Below, piece after piece: positions 56,232 through 64,000 of a stretch of 64,000 nt of DNA. Made by a program: the position numbers and the translations under genes. The first letter of the stretch is position 1. Every line of letters starts with the position of its first letter. Under the pieces are notes generated by a model, which was not told the DNA's origin, ran no database searches, and was given only the letters and a program-made list of their open reading frames with translations. The DNA comes from Planctomycetota bacterium (GTDB lineage Bacteria > Planctomycetota > Planctomycetia > Pirellulales > UBA1268): NCBI GenBank assembly GCA_018970785.1, contig JAGWVR010000007.1, forward strand, positions 1 through 64,000, read 5' to 3'.

Positions 56232-57044
56232 ATGAAGCGTATGTTTTTCCTCGGTGCGCTGGTCCTCAGCGTCACCGTTTGTAGTCAGTCCTATGGCTTC
56301 GAGATCCTCAACCGGATGCTCGGCCACAAGGGCTGCACGTCGTGCACCGAGCCCGCGTGCGACGCCGGCAACGGCTGTGCGGACGCCTGCGAGCCGACCT
56401 GCGCCGGTGGCGGCGGGTGCTTCGGTGGTCGGGCCGGGTGCCTCGGTGGCAAGGGTTGCGCGGAGCCGAGCTGCGACGGTGGCAACGGTTGCTGCGAGCC
56501 GGCGTGCGACGCCGGTGCGGGCAACGGCTGCTGCGAGCCGAGCTGCGGAGCGGTGGGTGGTTGCGGCAAGAAGAAGCACAACCTGTTCGGCGGCCTGAAG
56601 GGGCTGTTCGACGGGCTGAAGCGGAAGCACCACGGCTGCACGAGCAGCTGCAGTGAGCCTGCCTGCGGTGCCGGGAATGGCTGTGCGGAGCCCGCTTGCG
56701 GGGCCGGCAACGGCTGTGCCGAGCCCGCTTGCGGTGCCGGCAACGGCTGCTGCGAGCCGAGCTGCGGTGCGGTGGTCTCGAAGAAGAAGTGCCGCGGCAC
56801 GCCGATCCTCGACCTCCTCCGGTCGGTCCACTCGGCGAAGAAGCGTCACCACGGCTGCACGAGCTGCTGCGACTCCGACCCGGGCTGCGGTGCCGAGCCC
56901 GACTGTGCGGGTAACAACGGCTGCTGCGAGCCGGCCTGCGGTGCGGTGAGCCAGATGGTTCCGGCGACCCCGACGCCCGACGCGTCGGCCGCGAAGAAGA
57001 CCGGCAAGGTCGTCGCGGTCAGCCGGACCGTCTCGGCGAAGTGA
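56232..57044 (+). CDS. Secreted cysteine-rich EPxC-repeat protein
   Basis: The protein has 270 residues with a signal peptide (about 1-22). The mature part has 36 cysteines by my count and eleven EPxC units (mostly G-C-[AC]-E-P-x-C). Two basic Lys/His/Arg-rich patches (K-R-K-H-H-G-C) break the repeat. The C-terminal ~35 residues are Cys-free, Pro/Ala/Lys-rich. No domain is recognised. Cys clusters of this kind suit metal binding or disulfide cross-linked walls; planctomycete envelopes are known for cysteine-rich proteins, but a link is inference. An AAGGAGA lies ~10 bases before the ATG. A strong terminator follows. Confidence 0.85.
   Translation: MKRMFFLGALVLSVTVCSQSYGFEILNRMLGHKGCTSCTEPACDAGNGCADACEPTCAGGGGCFGGRAGCLGGKGCAEPSCDGGNGCCEPACDAGAGNGCCEPSCGAVGGCGKKKHNLFGGLKGLFDGLKRKHHGCTSSCSEPACGAGNGCAEPACGAGNGCAEPACGAGNGCCEPSCGAVVSKKKCRGTPILDLLRSVHSAKKRHHGCTSCCDSDPGCGAEPDCAGNNGCCEPACGAVSQMVPATPTPDASAAKKTGKVVAVSRTVSAK
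56672..56760 (+). repeat. 33-bp near-exact tandem repeat in the Cys-rich gene
   Basis: About three consecutive 33-bp units encode EPACGAGNGCA, an 11-residue repeat; successive copies differ at only a few bases. This suggests recent unit duplication or conversion. The other EPxC units in the gene are more diverged. Confidence 0.75.
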
Positions 57045-57096
57045 ATCTGTCGAGGTCGATGATTCGGTAGTCCATTGCCCGACTCCGGCCAGTGAG

Positions 57097-57135
57097 CTCC
57101 GCCCGGGACGAAAGTCCCGGGCGGAGTTGTTTTTT
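57097..57135 (+). terminator. Intrinsic terminator of the Cys-rich gene
   Basis: A perfect 13-bp stem (CTCCGCCCGGGAC and its complement) with a GAAA tetraloop is followed by TTGTTTTTT. Confidence 0.95.
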
Positions 57136-57160
57136 GATCGGCCGGCGTTCCCGGTCGGCC

Positions 57161-57844
57161 TCACAGCAGTTCGCCGGCCGCCCCACGGGCGACGACCCGC
57201 CCCGCCGCGAGCTGCACCACCTCGGTCGCGGCCCGGCGCGCGAAACCGTGGTCGTGGGTGACGATCACCATCGTCTGTCCCGACCGGGCGAGCTCGGCGA
57301 CCACCGCGAGCACCTCGCCGGTCATCGCCGGGTCGAGGGAGCTGGTCGGCTCGTCGAACAGCATCACCTTCGGCTGCATCGCCAGCGCGCGCGCGATCGC
57401 CACGCGCTGCTGCTGGCCGCCGGAGAGTTGGGATGGGTGCTTGCCGGCATGCTCCTCGAGGCCGACCCGCGCGAGCAGGTCGGTGGCCCGGCGCCGGGCG
57501 GCGACCGGGAGCAGGCCCAGCACCACCCGGGGGGCGAGCATCACGTTGTCGAGCGCGGTGAGGTGGGGAAACAGGTTGAACTGCTGGAACACCATCCCCA
57601 CGTCACGGCGCACGGCCTGGAGGGTGGCGACCGGCTGGGGACCGGCGTCGAGCCGGTGGCCCGCGATCAGCACCGATCCCGCGCTGAACTCCGCCAGCCC
57701 GGTGAGGCAACGCAGCAGTGTGCTCTTGCCCCCACCGGACGGTCCCACCAGGACCGTCACCGCCCCCGGCGCGACCGACAGGCTGACGTCGCGAAGGACG
57801 GGCTGGCCCGACCGCTCGGCGGAGAGGTTGTCGACTTCGATCAC
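57161..57844 (-). CDS. Polar amino-acid ABC transporter ATP-binding protein
   Basis: The protein has 227 residues. Walker A is G-P-S-G-G-G-K-S-T at 34-42, the Q-loop V-F-Q-Q-F-N-L-F-P-H near 85-94, the signature L-S-G-G-Q-Q-Q-R near 140, and Walker B V-M-L-F-D-E-P-T-S. The H-loop is V-T-H-D. It matches GlnQ/ArtP-type importers. It follows the fused substrate-binding/permease gene with a 13-base gap, and the two together make a complete importer. It is the last gene of the four-gene minus-strand operon. Confidence 0.93.
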   Translation of the reverse strand: MIEVDNLSAERSGQPVLRDVSLSVAPGAVTVLVGPSGGGKSTLLRCLTGLAEFSAGSVLIAGHRLDAGPQPVATLQAVRRDVGMVFQQFNLFPHLTALDNVMLAPRVVLGLLPVAARRRATDLLARVGLEEHAGKHPSQLSGGQQQRVAIARALAMQPKVMLFDEPTSSLDPAMTGEVLAVVAELARSGQTMVIVTHDHGFARRAATEVVQLAAGRVVARGAAGELL

Positions 57845-57857
57845 GGTGCACCGTGCC

Positions 57858-59381
57858 TCATCCTGCCGGGCCGGTTCCCGGTGGCTCGAGCCGGCGCTCG
57901 AGCCGCCGGACCCACAGCGCGAGCGGCCAGCTCATCATGAGGTAGAGGATCGCGGTCACCGCGGCCAGCTCGAAGAACCGCCCCGTGGTCAGCGAGAGGA
58001 TGTTGTAGCGTTTCGTGAGCTCCATCACGGTGATCACCGAGCAGACGCTCGTGTCCTTGAACATCGCGATGAAGTCGCTCGTCACCGGCGGCAGCGCGAT
58101 CCGGGCTGCCTGCGGCACCACCACGTGCCGCAGCGCCTGGAGGCGCGACATCCCCAGTGCCAGCGCCGCCTCGAACTGGCCGAGCGGGACCGCCTTGAGC
58201 CCGGCGCGGTAGATCTCCGACTCGTAGGCCGAGTAGTTGAGCGCCAGTCCGAGGACGGCCGAAACCAGCGGCGGGAGTTGGACACCGATCAAGGGAACCC
58301 GCGGGAGGAGGAAGAAGATCGCGTACAGCTGCAGCATCAAGGGCGTGCCGCGCAGGATCTCGACATACACCGACAGCGTCCTGTCGAGCCAGCGCGGCCC
58401 GTACTGTCGGCAGATGGCGACCACGAGCCCGACGACGATCGCCAGCGGAAACGACACGACCGCGAGGAGGATCGTCATCGCCGCCCCCTGGAGCAACGTC
58501 GGCACCACGCGCCGCAACAGTTCGCGGAACTCCGGCACGGCCGCCGGTGCGACGTCTGCGGAGTCGCGGATGAGGAGCATCTGCTGCCGCCCGCCGAGGT
58601 CCCAGCGGTCGTACAGCGCCTCGAGGCTGCCGTCGGCGACCAGGGTTCCCAGGGCCTCGTCGATCGCCGCACCGAGGGCGGGAGTGTCGCGGGCGGTGAG
58701 CACGGTGTAGACGCCGCCGTTGAACGGGCGCCCGACCATGCGCAATTCGGGGAACCGGTCGGCATAGAAGGTGAAGATGCAGTCGTCGAGAACGGCCGCG
58801 TCGAGGACGCCGCCCCGGACTTGCTCGAGCGAATCGAGCGTGCCTTCGAACGAGCGGACGAACACCGCCGCTGGATCCCGGCCACGCATCTCGGTCTCGG
58901 CGGCCGATGCCGACAGCACGCCGACCTGCCATGGACCGCGCGGCCCCGGAGCCACCAGCATCTCCGGGGTCACAAGCGCGCCGTCGCGCCGGGCGACGAT
59001 CTGCAGGGCGTAGGCGAAGTAAGGGCGCGAGCAGCCGTAGTCGCGCCGCCGCACCGGTGTCGATTCGATGCCGTTGATCACGCAGTCGGCGACGCCGCCG
59101 AGCAGCAGCGGCAAGCGGTCCCAAGCCCCCTGCTGGAACCGTGCCTTGACGCCGAGCCGTTCGGCGATCATTCCGGCCAACTCGACCTCGAAGCCGTTCA
59201 GCCGGCGGGGATCGTCGGGCGCGGGGAAGACGTGGGGCCCGCCTCCCTCCTGATCGGCGGCCCAGACGAGTTCGCCACGGCGACGGACCTCGTCGAGTTC
59301 GGCCGCCACCGCGCCTCCGGCACACGCCGCCACCGCGAGCGCGAGCCCGGTCGACATTTTCCACCACGCCACCGCGCTCAT
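57858..59381 (-). CDS. Fused amino-acid-binding and ABC permease protein
   Basis: The protein has 507 residues. A signal peptide (about 1-27) is followed by a solute-binding domain (about 30-275; G-F-E-V-E-L-A-G-M-I-A-E-R-L-G-V). A His/Glu/Met permease domain follows (about 290-500) with ~5 helices and the EAA loop (E-A-A-L-A-L-G-M-S-R-L-Q-A). This fused arrangement is known from GlnP-type importers of Gram-positive bacteria. The likely substrate class is polar amino acids (Gln/Glu/Asp/Arg); which one is not evident. The ATG overlaps the stop of the upstream GTPase gene (ATGA at 59378-59381), linking membrane GTPases and transporter. Confidence 0.9.
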   Translation of the reverse strand: MSAVAWWKMSTGLALAVAACAGGAVAAELDEVRRRGELVWAADQEGGGPHVFPAPDDPRRLNGFEVELAGMIAERLGVKARFQQGAWDRLPLLLGGVADCVINGIESTPVRRRDYGCSRPYFAYALQIVARRDGALVTPEMLVAPGPRGPWQVGVLSASAAETEMRGRDPAAVFVRSFEGTLDSLEQVRGGVLDAAVLDDCIFTFYADRFPELRMVGRPFNGGVYTVLTARDTPALGAAIDEALGTLVADGSLEALYDRWDLGGRQQMLLIRDSADVAPAAVPEFRELLRRVVPTLLQGAAMTILLAVVSFPLAIVVGLVVAICRQYGPRWLDRTLSVYVEILRGTPLMLQLYAIFFLLPRVPLIGVQLPPLVSAVLGLALNYSAYESEIYRAGLKAVPLGQFEAALALGMSRLQALRHVVVPQAARIALPPVTSDFIAMFKDTSVCSVITVMELTKRYNILSLTTGRFFELAAVTAILYLMMSWPLALWVRRLERRLEPPGTGPAG

Positions 59382-61213
59382 GGTGCCCTGCTCCGCAGCC
59401 GCCCCAGGCCCACCGCGGGTTCGTCGAGCGCCGCGGCCAGCGTGGCGCATCGTTCCGCGAGCCGCCGCTGCTCGGCGAGGTAGCCGGCCGCCCGTTCGCC
59501 GGCGGCCGTGAAATCGGCGAGGAGGGGATCGACGAGATGGGCGTCGCCGAGCCCGGCCACCAGCCGCTCGATGTCGTGGTCGAGTCCGCCGCGGAGGCGC
59601 ACCAGGAGCAGCCACCGCAGCGCCAGCCCCCACAGCAGCAGCCAGACGATCGCCTCCTGGAGGAATCCCGATCCGTTGCCCTGCTCCCCCAGCCACAACC
59701 GGCGGTAAAAGAAGTCGATGCCCTCACGGACGAGGATCAAGACCGCCAGGCCGGAGAACAGGATCTCGAACCCCCAGCGCACGGCGCGCCCGTCGAGCCG
59801 GCCGCGCCGCTCGGCGACGAGCCGGTCGATGCCGCTGGCCAGCCACAGGCCAGACCGGTCCAGCAGGGCCGTCACCGTGGATTCGACGGCGGCTTCGTCG
59901 AGGCAGGCCCGCCCCACCAGCGGTGGCTGGAGCCGGGCCCGCGCCGCCAGGCCCGAGAGCACGCTCCGCGACTGCTCGACCTCCGCTTCGGTGATTCCCA
60001 GGTCGTGGAGGTGCTGCCACGACGCCCGGCCGGCGGTGACCGGCACGGGCGCCTCGCCGGCGAGCAGCCGACCGATGACGCCGCCACCGACCCCGCGCCC
60101 GCGGGGCCAGAGATTGGCCAGCGCCGCCACGGCGTGGAGGAAGATCGCGAATGCCCCTCCCTGCCAGCGGTCGAGCAGTTCACCGGTCAGCAAGCGCTGC
60201 CAACCGGAGCGGCCGGCGCGGAGACGGACGGCGACCGCGTCGGCCAGGCGCCGCTCGAGCCGGGCGCGTTCCCCGGCCGCGCCGGCCATCAGCGCCGCCA
60301 CGCCGTCGCGGCAGGGGTCGAGGAGCCGCGACGATTCGCCGAGGAACCAGCCGGCGAGGTCGAGGCTGCCGGTGCGGCGCACGCGCCGCGCCGCCCGGCC
60401 GGCGAGTTCCTCGTCGATCGCCCTCACCAAGGCCGCGAAGCCCGGCTCCGGTGCCAATCCCGCGGCGCCGCGCCGGGCCGCGTCGAGACCGTCGACGCGG
60501 AAGATCCGCGGCACGGTGAAGCCCTCGGCCTCGAGCTCCCTCTGCCAATCGGGACGGATGTCGTGATCGCGCTGGGCATGGGTCTGGACGAACAGCAACG
60601 GACGGCCGGGCGCGAACGCCGCCACCTCGCGGGCGACGATCCACGAGCGGTACTTCTGCGCCGTCGCCACGAGAAGGAGAACGTCGCAGGCCGGGAGGAT
60701 CGCCTCGAGAAGGTCACGGTTGCGGTTGCCGTCGCTCGGGCGCGGCTCGGCGCCGGGAGGGGACGACGACTGCGTGTCGGGGTCGGGACAATCGACGAGG
60801 ACCACGTTGGCGACCGCCGGTGCGTTGCTGCGCACGACCCGGGCGCCGATCGCCTCGAGCGGGAGCCACGCGACGTCGACGTCCGGGGCCGCGACGACGA
60901 CCGGGGCCACGGTGGTCGGACGGGCGACGTCGCCGGCCGGGCTCACCTCGCCGCCGGCCAGCGCGTTGACCAGCGTGCTCTTGCCCGTGCCCGTGCCGCC
61001 GACGACTCCGACGACGAGGAGCCGCGAAAGCTCGCGCCGTGCCCGGTCGAGGCGCGGCTCGACACCGTCCCAGGCCGCCTGCACGCCGCGCGCCGGCGGC
61101 CATTCAGGAAAGCTCCCCACCCAGGCGCGGATCGAGGTCACGAGGTCGTCGAAGGCGGCGAAGTCGACCTCCGTGCCCGGGGCGGCGATCGGGTCGTCGG
61201 CAGGTCGTGCCAT
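59378..61213 (-). CDS. Dynamin-like membrane GTPase, second of pair
   Basis: The protein has 611 residues. The P-loop G-G-T-G-T-G-K-S is at 72-79. A switch region with T-T-V-A-P precedes D-C-P-D-P-D (near 136), where the usual DxxG is altered. A T-H-A-Q-R-D stretch sits in the base-specificity position. A long helical region follows, with two membrane helices at about 485-515 and 530-560. This is the plan of bacterial GTPases that act on membranes, but base specificity looks weakened. It is one base downstream of a second, related GTPase. Its exact function is unknown. Confidence 0.85.
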   Translation of the reverse strand: MARPADDPIAAPGTEVDFAAFDDLVTSIRAWVGSFPEWPPARGVQAAWDGVEPRLDRARRELSRLLVVGVVGGTGTGKSTLVNALAGGEVSPAGDVARPTTVAPVVVAAPDVDVAWLPLEAIGARVVRSNAPAVANVVLVDCPDPDTQSSSPPGAEPRPSDGNRNRDLLEAILPACDVLLLVATAQKYRSWIVAREVAAFAPGRPLLFVQTHAQRDHDIRPDWQRELEAEGFTVPRIFRVDGLDAARRGAAGLAPEPGFAALVRAIDEELAGRAARRVRRTGSLDLAGWFLGESSRLLDPCRDGVAALMAGAAGERARLERRLADAVAVRLRAGRSGWQRLLTGELLDRWQGGAFAIFLHAVAALANLWPRGRGVGGGVIGRLLAGEAPVPVTAGRASWQHLHDLGITEAEVEQSRSVLSGLAARARLQPPLVGRACLDEAAVESTVTALLDRSGLWLASGIDRLVAERRGRLDGRAVRWGFEILFSGLAVLILVREGIDFFYRRLWLGEQGNGSGFLQEAIVWLLLWGLALRWLLLVRLRGGLDHDIERLVAGLGDAHLVDPLLADFTAAGERAAGYLAEQRRLAERCATLAAALDEPAVGLGRLRSRAP

Positions 61214-61214
61214 G

Positions 61215-63101
61215 TCAGGCCAACTCCCGGGCGGCAGCGAGCAAGCGCCGGATCCGCTCCGGCTCGGGACGGGATCCAGCCGAAGCGAGGCGGTCGAGCT
61301 CGGTCAGAACGTCGCCGAGGACGACGTCGTGGATGCTGTCGGCGAGGACGCGCGAGCGCTCCATCGACCAGCCGGCGAAGAGACGCTCGACCAGCGGCTT
61401 GAGCCCGGCGGCCGTCAACCCGAGGGCCCCCTCACCGGCGAGGGTCGCCGCGGTGCCGACGACGACGTCTCCGGCGGTGTGGACCAGCGTCGACAGGCTC
61501 CCGGCGGTCGCCGCCGCGGCGGGCACGACGGCGGCCCCCGCCAGCCCGAGGCCGACGGTGATCGCCGGCCGGGCCACGGCTCCGGCGTTGAGGGCCGCGA
61601 GGATCCAACGGACCGTCGCGGGATTGTCGCGTGCGAAGCGGTCGAGCTCGGCGCGGACGAACGCGCGGTAGTCGTCGGAGATCACCGGCAGCGCCGCATG
61701 GCGGGCCTGGAGGTCGGCGAACCAGGCCGTCCGGTCGGCCCCCACCAGCCGCGGTGCGAGGACGCCGGCGAGGCGCTCGTCGGCGCGGCAGGCGTCGTCG
61801 AGCCGCTCGACGAATCCACCCAGCGCCCGCTTGAGCGCTGCCAGTTCCTCGGCGGCGAAGTCCTCGCGGCGCTCGGCGGCGTCGCGCCGCAGCCCGACGC
61901 CGCGGGCCGCCCAGGCGACTCCGCGACCGGCGAGCCTGTAGACGCCGCTGACGGCAAGATCGAACCGGCTGCGGCGCGGCTCGAGCCACGTCCAGATCTC
62001 GTTCCAGACGATCTCGCGCGGCGCCGGGGGAAGCGTCACCTCGACGTGGGCGGCATCGGCGAGGCGCTGCCGCGACGCCTGCCAGGCCCGGGCGCTGGCC
62101 GAGTATGCCTCGAGCCACCCCTCGACCCCCGCGACCGGATCGAGGACCACGGCCAGCGCCCCCGACAGCGCCTTGAGCTTGATGCGGTCGATGTCGCTGG
62201 CGGCGAGTGCGGCGATCACCTCGGGACCGGTGAGGTACGCCGGGGCGGTTCGGTCGCCCCCAGGGGTGCACTCGGGAAGGGGATGGAAGCCGATCGCGCC
62301 TCGGTCGGCGGCGGCGGGGTCGTAGGGGGCGGCGTAGACGGCGATCGGGTCGCTCCCCGTCTCGGCGCGGAACGTCGCCAGCCAGCCGGCGATGCGCTCG
62401 CGCTGACGGGGCCAATCGACCATGTTGAAAACCACGATCAGCGTCTTGCCGGCGGTCGCCGCCGGGCGGAAGAAGTCGCGCACCGCGGCGTCGTTGTATT
62501 TCTGCTGCGTCAGCACCGCGACGATCACGTCGGCGGCGTTGCGGACCAGCTCGGCACGGTGCCAGTTGTCGCGGAGCGTGCCGTCGATGTCGGGCGTGTC
62601 GAGGAGCACGACGCCGGCAGGCTGACGACCGGTGGTGTCTTCCTTCCAGACGAGGATGTCCTCGGCCTCGCCGGGCAGTGGGGAGGCGGTGATCGGATCG
62701 GCATCGGACTCCCACCGGCGCGGCACGAAGCCGGGAAACAGACCGCCGATGCCGTCGGTCGCCGCCATCCCCACCGGGAGGCTGGCGAGCGGATGGCGTG
62801 TCCGGGCGGCCTCGGGAGTGGAGCGGCTGACCGCGGCACCGGCGATCGAGTTGACCACGAGGCTCTTGCCGGTGTTGGTCCCGCCGCCGACCGCGACCAC
62901 GAGCACCGGCGGGCGCGCGAGTTGCGGCACGAGCTTGCCGAACAGCTGGCCGTGCCAGGCGGAGGTGGCGGGATCGGCCACCCCGAGCGTCGCGGCCAGC
63001 GGGATCAGACGGTCGACTTCCGCCGCCAGCGGCACGACGACGCCGGCCCACGCTGCGTGCGACCCTGCCGGCGGGGGAGATGCGTGGTTCGGTCCTGACA
63101 T
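61215..63101 (-). CDS. Dynamin-like membrane GTPase, first of pair
   Basis: The protein has 628 residues. The P-loop G-G-T-N-T-G-K-S is at 73-80, with D-T-P-D-I-D-G near 160 (G3) and N-M-V-D-W near 215 (G4). A long helical region follows, and an Ala/Gly/Val-rich membrane hairpin lies at about 520-575. It is upstream of the second GTPase, whose motifs differ (altered G3, weak G4), so the pair may act as a heterodimer with one competent and one divergent subunit. ATG at 63101 starts the family-like region. 63102-63399 separates it from the divergent MBL gene and shows no clear promoter. Confidence 0.85.
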   Translation of the reverse strand: MSGPNHASPPPAGSHAAWAGVVVPLAAEVDRLIPLAATLGVADPATSAWHGQLFGKLVPQLARPPVLVVAVGGGTNTGKSLVVNSIAGAAVSRSTPEAARTRHPLASLPVGMAATDGIGGLFPGFVPRRWESDADPITASPLPGEAEDILVWKEDTTGRQPAGVVLLDTPDIDGTLRDNWHRAELVRNAADVIVAVLTQQKYNDAAVRDFFRPAATAGKTLIVVFNMVDWPRQRERIAGWLATFRAETGSDPIAVYAAPYDPAAADRGAIGFHPLPECTPGGDRTAPAYLTGPEVIAALAASDIDRIKLKALSGALAVVLDPVAGVEGWLEAYSASARAWQASRQRLADAAHVEVTLPPAPREIVWNEIWTWLEPRRSRFDLAVSGVYRLAGRGVAWAARGVGLRRDAAERREDFAAEELAALKRALGGFVERLDDACRADERLAGVLAPRLVGADRTAWFADLQARHAALPVISDDYRAFVRAELDRFARDNPATVRWILAALNAGAVARPAITVGLGLAGAAVVPAAAATAGSLSTLVHTAGDVVVGTAATLAGEGALGLTAAGLKPLVERLFAGWSMERSRVLADSIHDVVLGDVLTELDRLASAGSRPEPERIRRLLAAARELA

Positions 63102-63399
63102 CAGGCCCCCGTTCGTGCCACGGCACCGGGGCCCCGGCGGCCCCACGTCGTTGCCCGTCACCGCCCCGCCTCCTACACTCTCCCGGTCTTCCGGCAGGTC
63201 CGCACTCGGACGACGCGGGCCGACCCGAGCTCTGGACACCGCCGAGGTCGCGTCTCGTCGGCGGGCTGCCGAGACGCTCTGATCACGGACCGTCCTGCCG
63301 CGACCGACGGCGGGCATCCCCGCCGCCCGCGTCGCCTCGGTCGTTCAGTGTGACCTCACCGGCTTCCGTTCCGCAAATCCCCGTCATCGCGTTCGCTCC

Positions 63400-64000
63400 A
63401 TGCTCCAGCGCCGTCCGCTATTTCCCGGCGTGATCGAAATGAACCACCAGGCCGGGTGGCGGATCGGCTGCAACGTCTATCTGGTCCACGACGAACGGCA
63501 ATGGCTGCTGGTCGACGTCGGCTACGAGGAGACTGTGGACGAGATCGTGGAGATGATCCGCCAACTCGACTTTCCCCTCTCGGCCTGCTCCGGGCTGGTC
63601 GCCACCCACGCCGACGTCGACCACATCCAGGGGTTCGCCAAGGCCCGGTCGATCCTCAAGGCGCCGGTGATCGCCCACCGCGCCGCGGTGGAGACGCTCG
63701 AGTCGGGAGACCGCGTGCGGACGTTCGCCGAGATCGCAGCGCAAAACGTCCATCTGCCGATGCCCCCGGTGAAGGTCGACACGACCGTCGACGACGGCGA
63801 CACGATCACTCTCGGAACACGCACCCTCGAGGTCTGGCACACCCCGGGCCACACCGACAGCCAGCTCGCCCTGCGGCTCGGCGACCTGCTGCTCTCGGGC
63901 GACAACATCTTCCGGGACGGATCGGTCGGGGCGATCGACGCCCACCATGGGAGCGACATCGAGGCCTTCATCCGCTCCCTGGAGCGGATTGCCGGCAGTG
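63400..64000 (+). CDS. Metallo-beta-lactamase fold hydrolase, N-terminal part
   Basis: The frame runs off the right edge of the window; 200 codons are visible. The zinc motif appears as [10 protein letters not shown], where the second ligand of the usual H-x-H-x-D-H is Asp. Downstream are T-P-G-H-T-D-S, L-L-S-G-D-N and A-H-H-G-S. The product is a hydrolase of the glyoxalase II/lactonase type, substrate unknown. The ATG at 63400 gives [10 protein letters not shown]; a GTG at 63430 and ATG at 63439 are alternatives. Confidence 0.88.
   Translation, partial: MLQRRPLFPGVIEMNHQAGWRIGCNVYLVHDERQWLLVDVGYEETVDEIVEMIRQLDFPLSACSGLVATHADVDHIQGFAKARSILKAPVIAHRAAVETLESGDRVRTFAEIAAQNVHLPMPPVKVDTTVDDGDTITLGTRTLEVWHTPGHTDSQLALRLGDLLLSGDNIFRDGSVGAIDAHHGSDIEAFIRSLERIAGS

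Noticed and set aside
56672-56760. CRISPR-like short direct repeats
   Set aside because: The repeats are contiguous, in frame and coding (EPxC units); there are no spacers or cas genes.

Overview
This 64 kb window is GC-rich bacterial chromosome that looks like a planctomycete, most likely Pirellulales. This is inferred from the family mix: two DUF1559 prepilin-like proteins, a PEP-CTERM protein, an arylsulfatase, a SUMF1-domain protein, PQQ-type beta-propellers, a DUF1080 domain, secreted Gfo/Idh/MocA and VOC proteins, and several small proteins of planctomycete style. I found no rRNA, tRNA, insertion sequence, phage gene or CRISPR array. About 50 genes are packed tightly on both strands, many joined by 4-base ATGA/GTGA stop-start overlaps. 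GTG starts are common and the principal sigma factor uses TTG.

Layout. 1-4.2 kb: tail of a DUF1559 protein, a polytopic membrane protein, and a gspF-like/HEAT pair on the minus strand; the gspF leader carries an exact 61-bp copy of the gene's own 3' region. 4.2-8.7 kb: tyrA-purSL-purQ. 8.7-10.1 kb: an SPFH membrane protein and an RHH regulator behind a promoter with a perfect palindrome over its -10. 10.2-14.9 kb: a lipoprotein, an SAF-domain protein, and a coupled zinc-ribbon/quinone oxidoreductase/VWA operon. 15-17.5 kb: rpoD with a long leader and a strong terminator. 17.5-30.6 kb: VOC protein, KAS III-like enzyme, APS kinase, PDZ protein, YgiQ radical SAM protein, O-antigen-ligase-like protein, sulfatase, GNAT, epimerase, response regulator. 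30.9-34.4 kb: purH-trpC and a sensor kinase. 34.7-37.3 kb: planctomycete-type unknowns and smpB. 37.4-44.7 kb: a run of secreted proteins (SUMF1, two PQQ propellers, an SGNH-DUF1080 fusion). 44.7-49.6 kb: a large secreted unknown, P-II, ferredoxin, thyX. 49.6-52.9 kb: Gfo/Idh/MocA, moeA, pabA/trpG, ABM protein. 52.9-55.8 kb: a minus-strand operon of prepilin-like protein, PEP-CTERM protein and methyltransferase behind a cobalamin riboswitch. 56.2-57.1 kb: a 36-cysteine EPxC repeat protein. 57.1-63.1 kb: an operon of two dynamin-like GTPases and a polar amino-acid ABC transporter. 63.4-64 kb: the start of an MBL-fold hydrolase.

The most striking element is the cobalamin (B12) riboswitch at 55541-55775 (minus). 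Its promoter (TTGACA-16-TAGACT) places the transcript start within a few bases of the P1 stem. It does not precede a recognisable B12 synthesis or transport gene. It precedes a pseudopilin-like DUF1559 protein and an exosortase-targeted PEP-CTERM protein, which suggests an uncharacterised B12-responsive cell-surface system.
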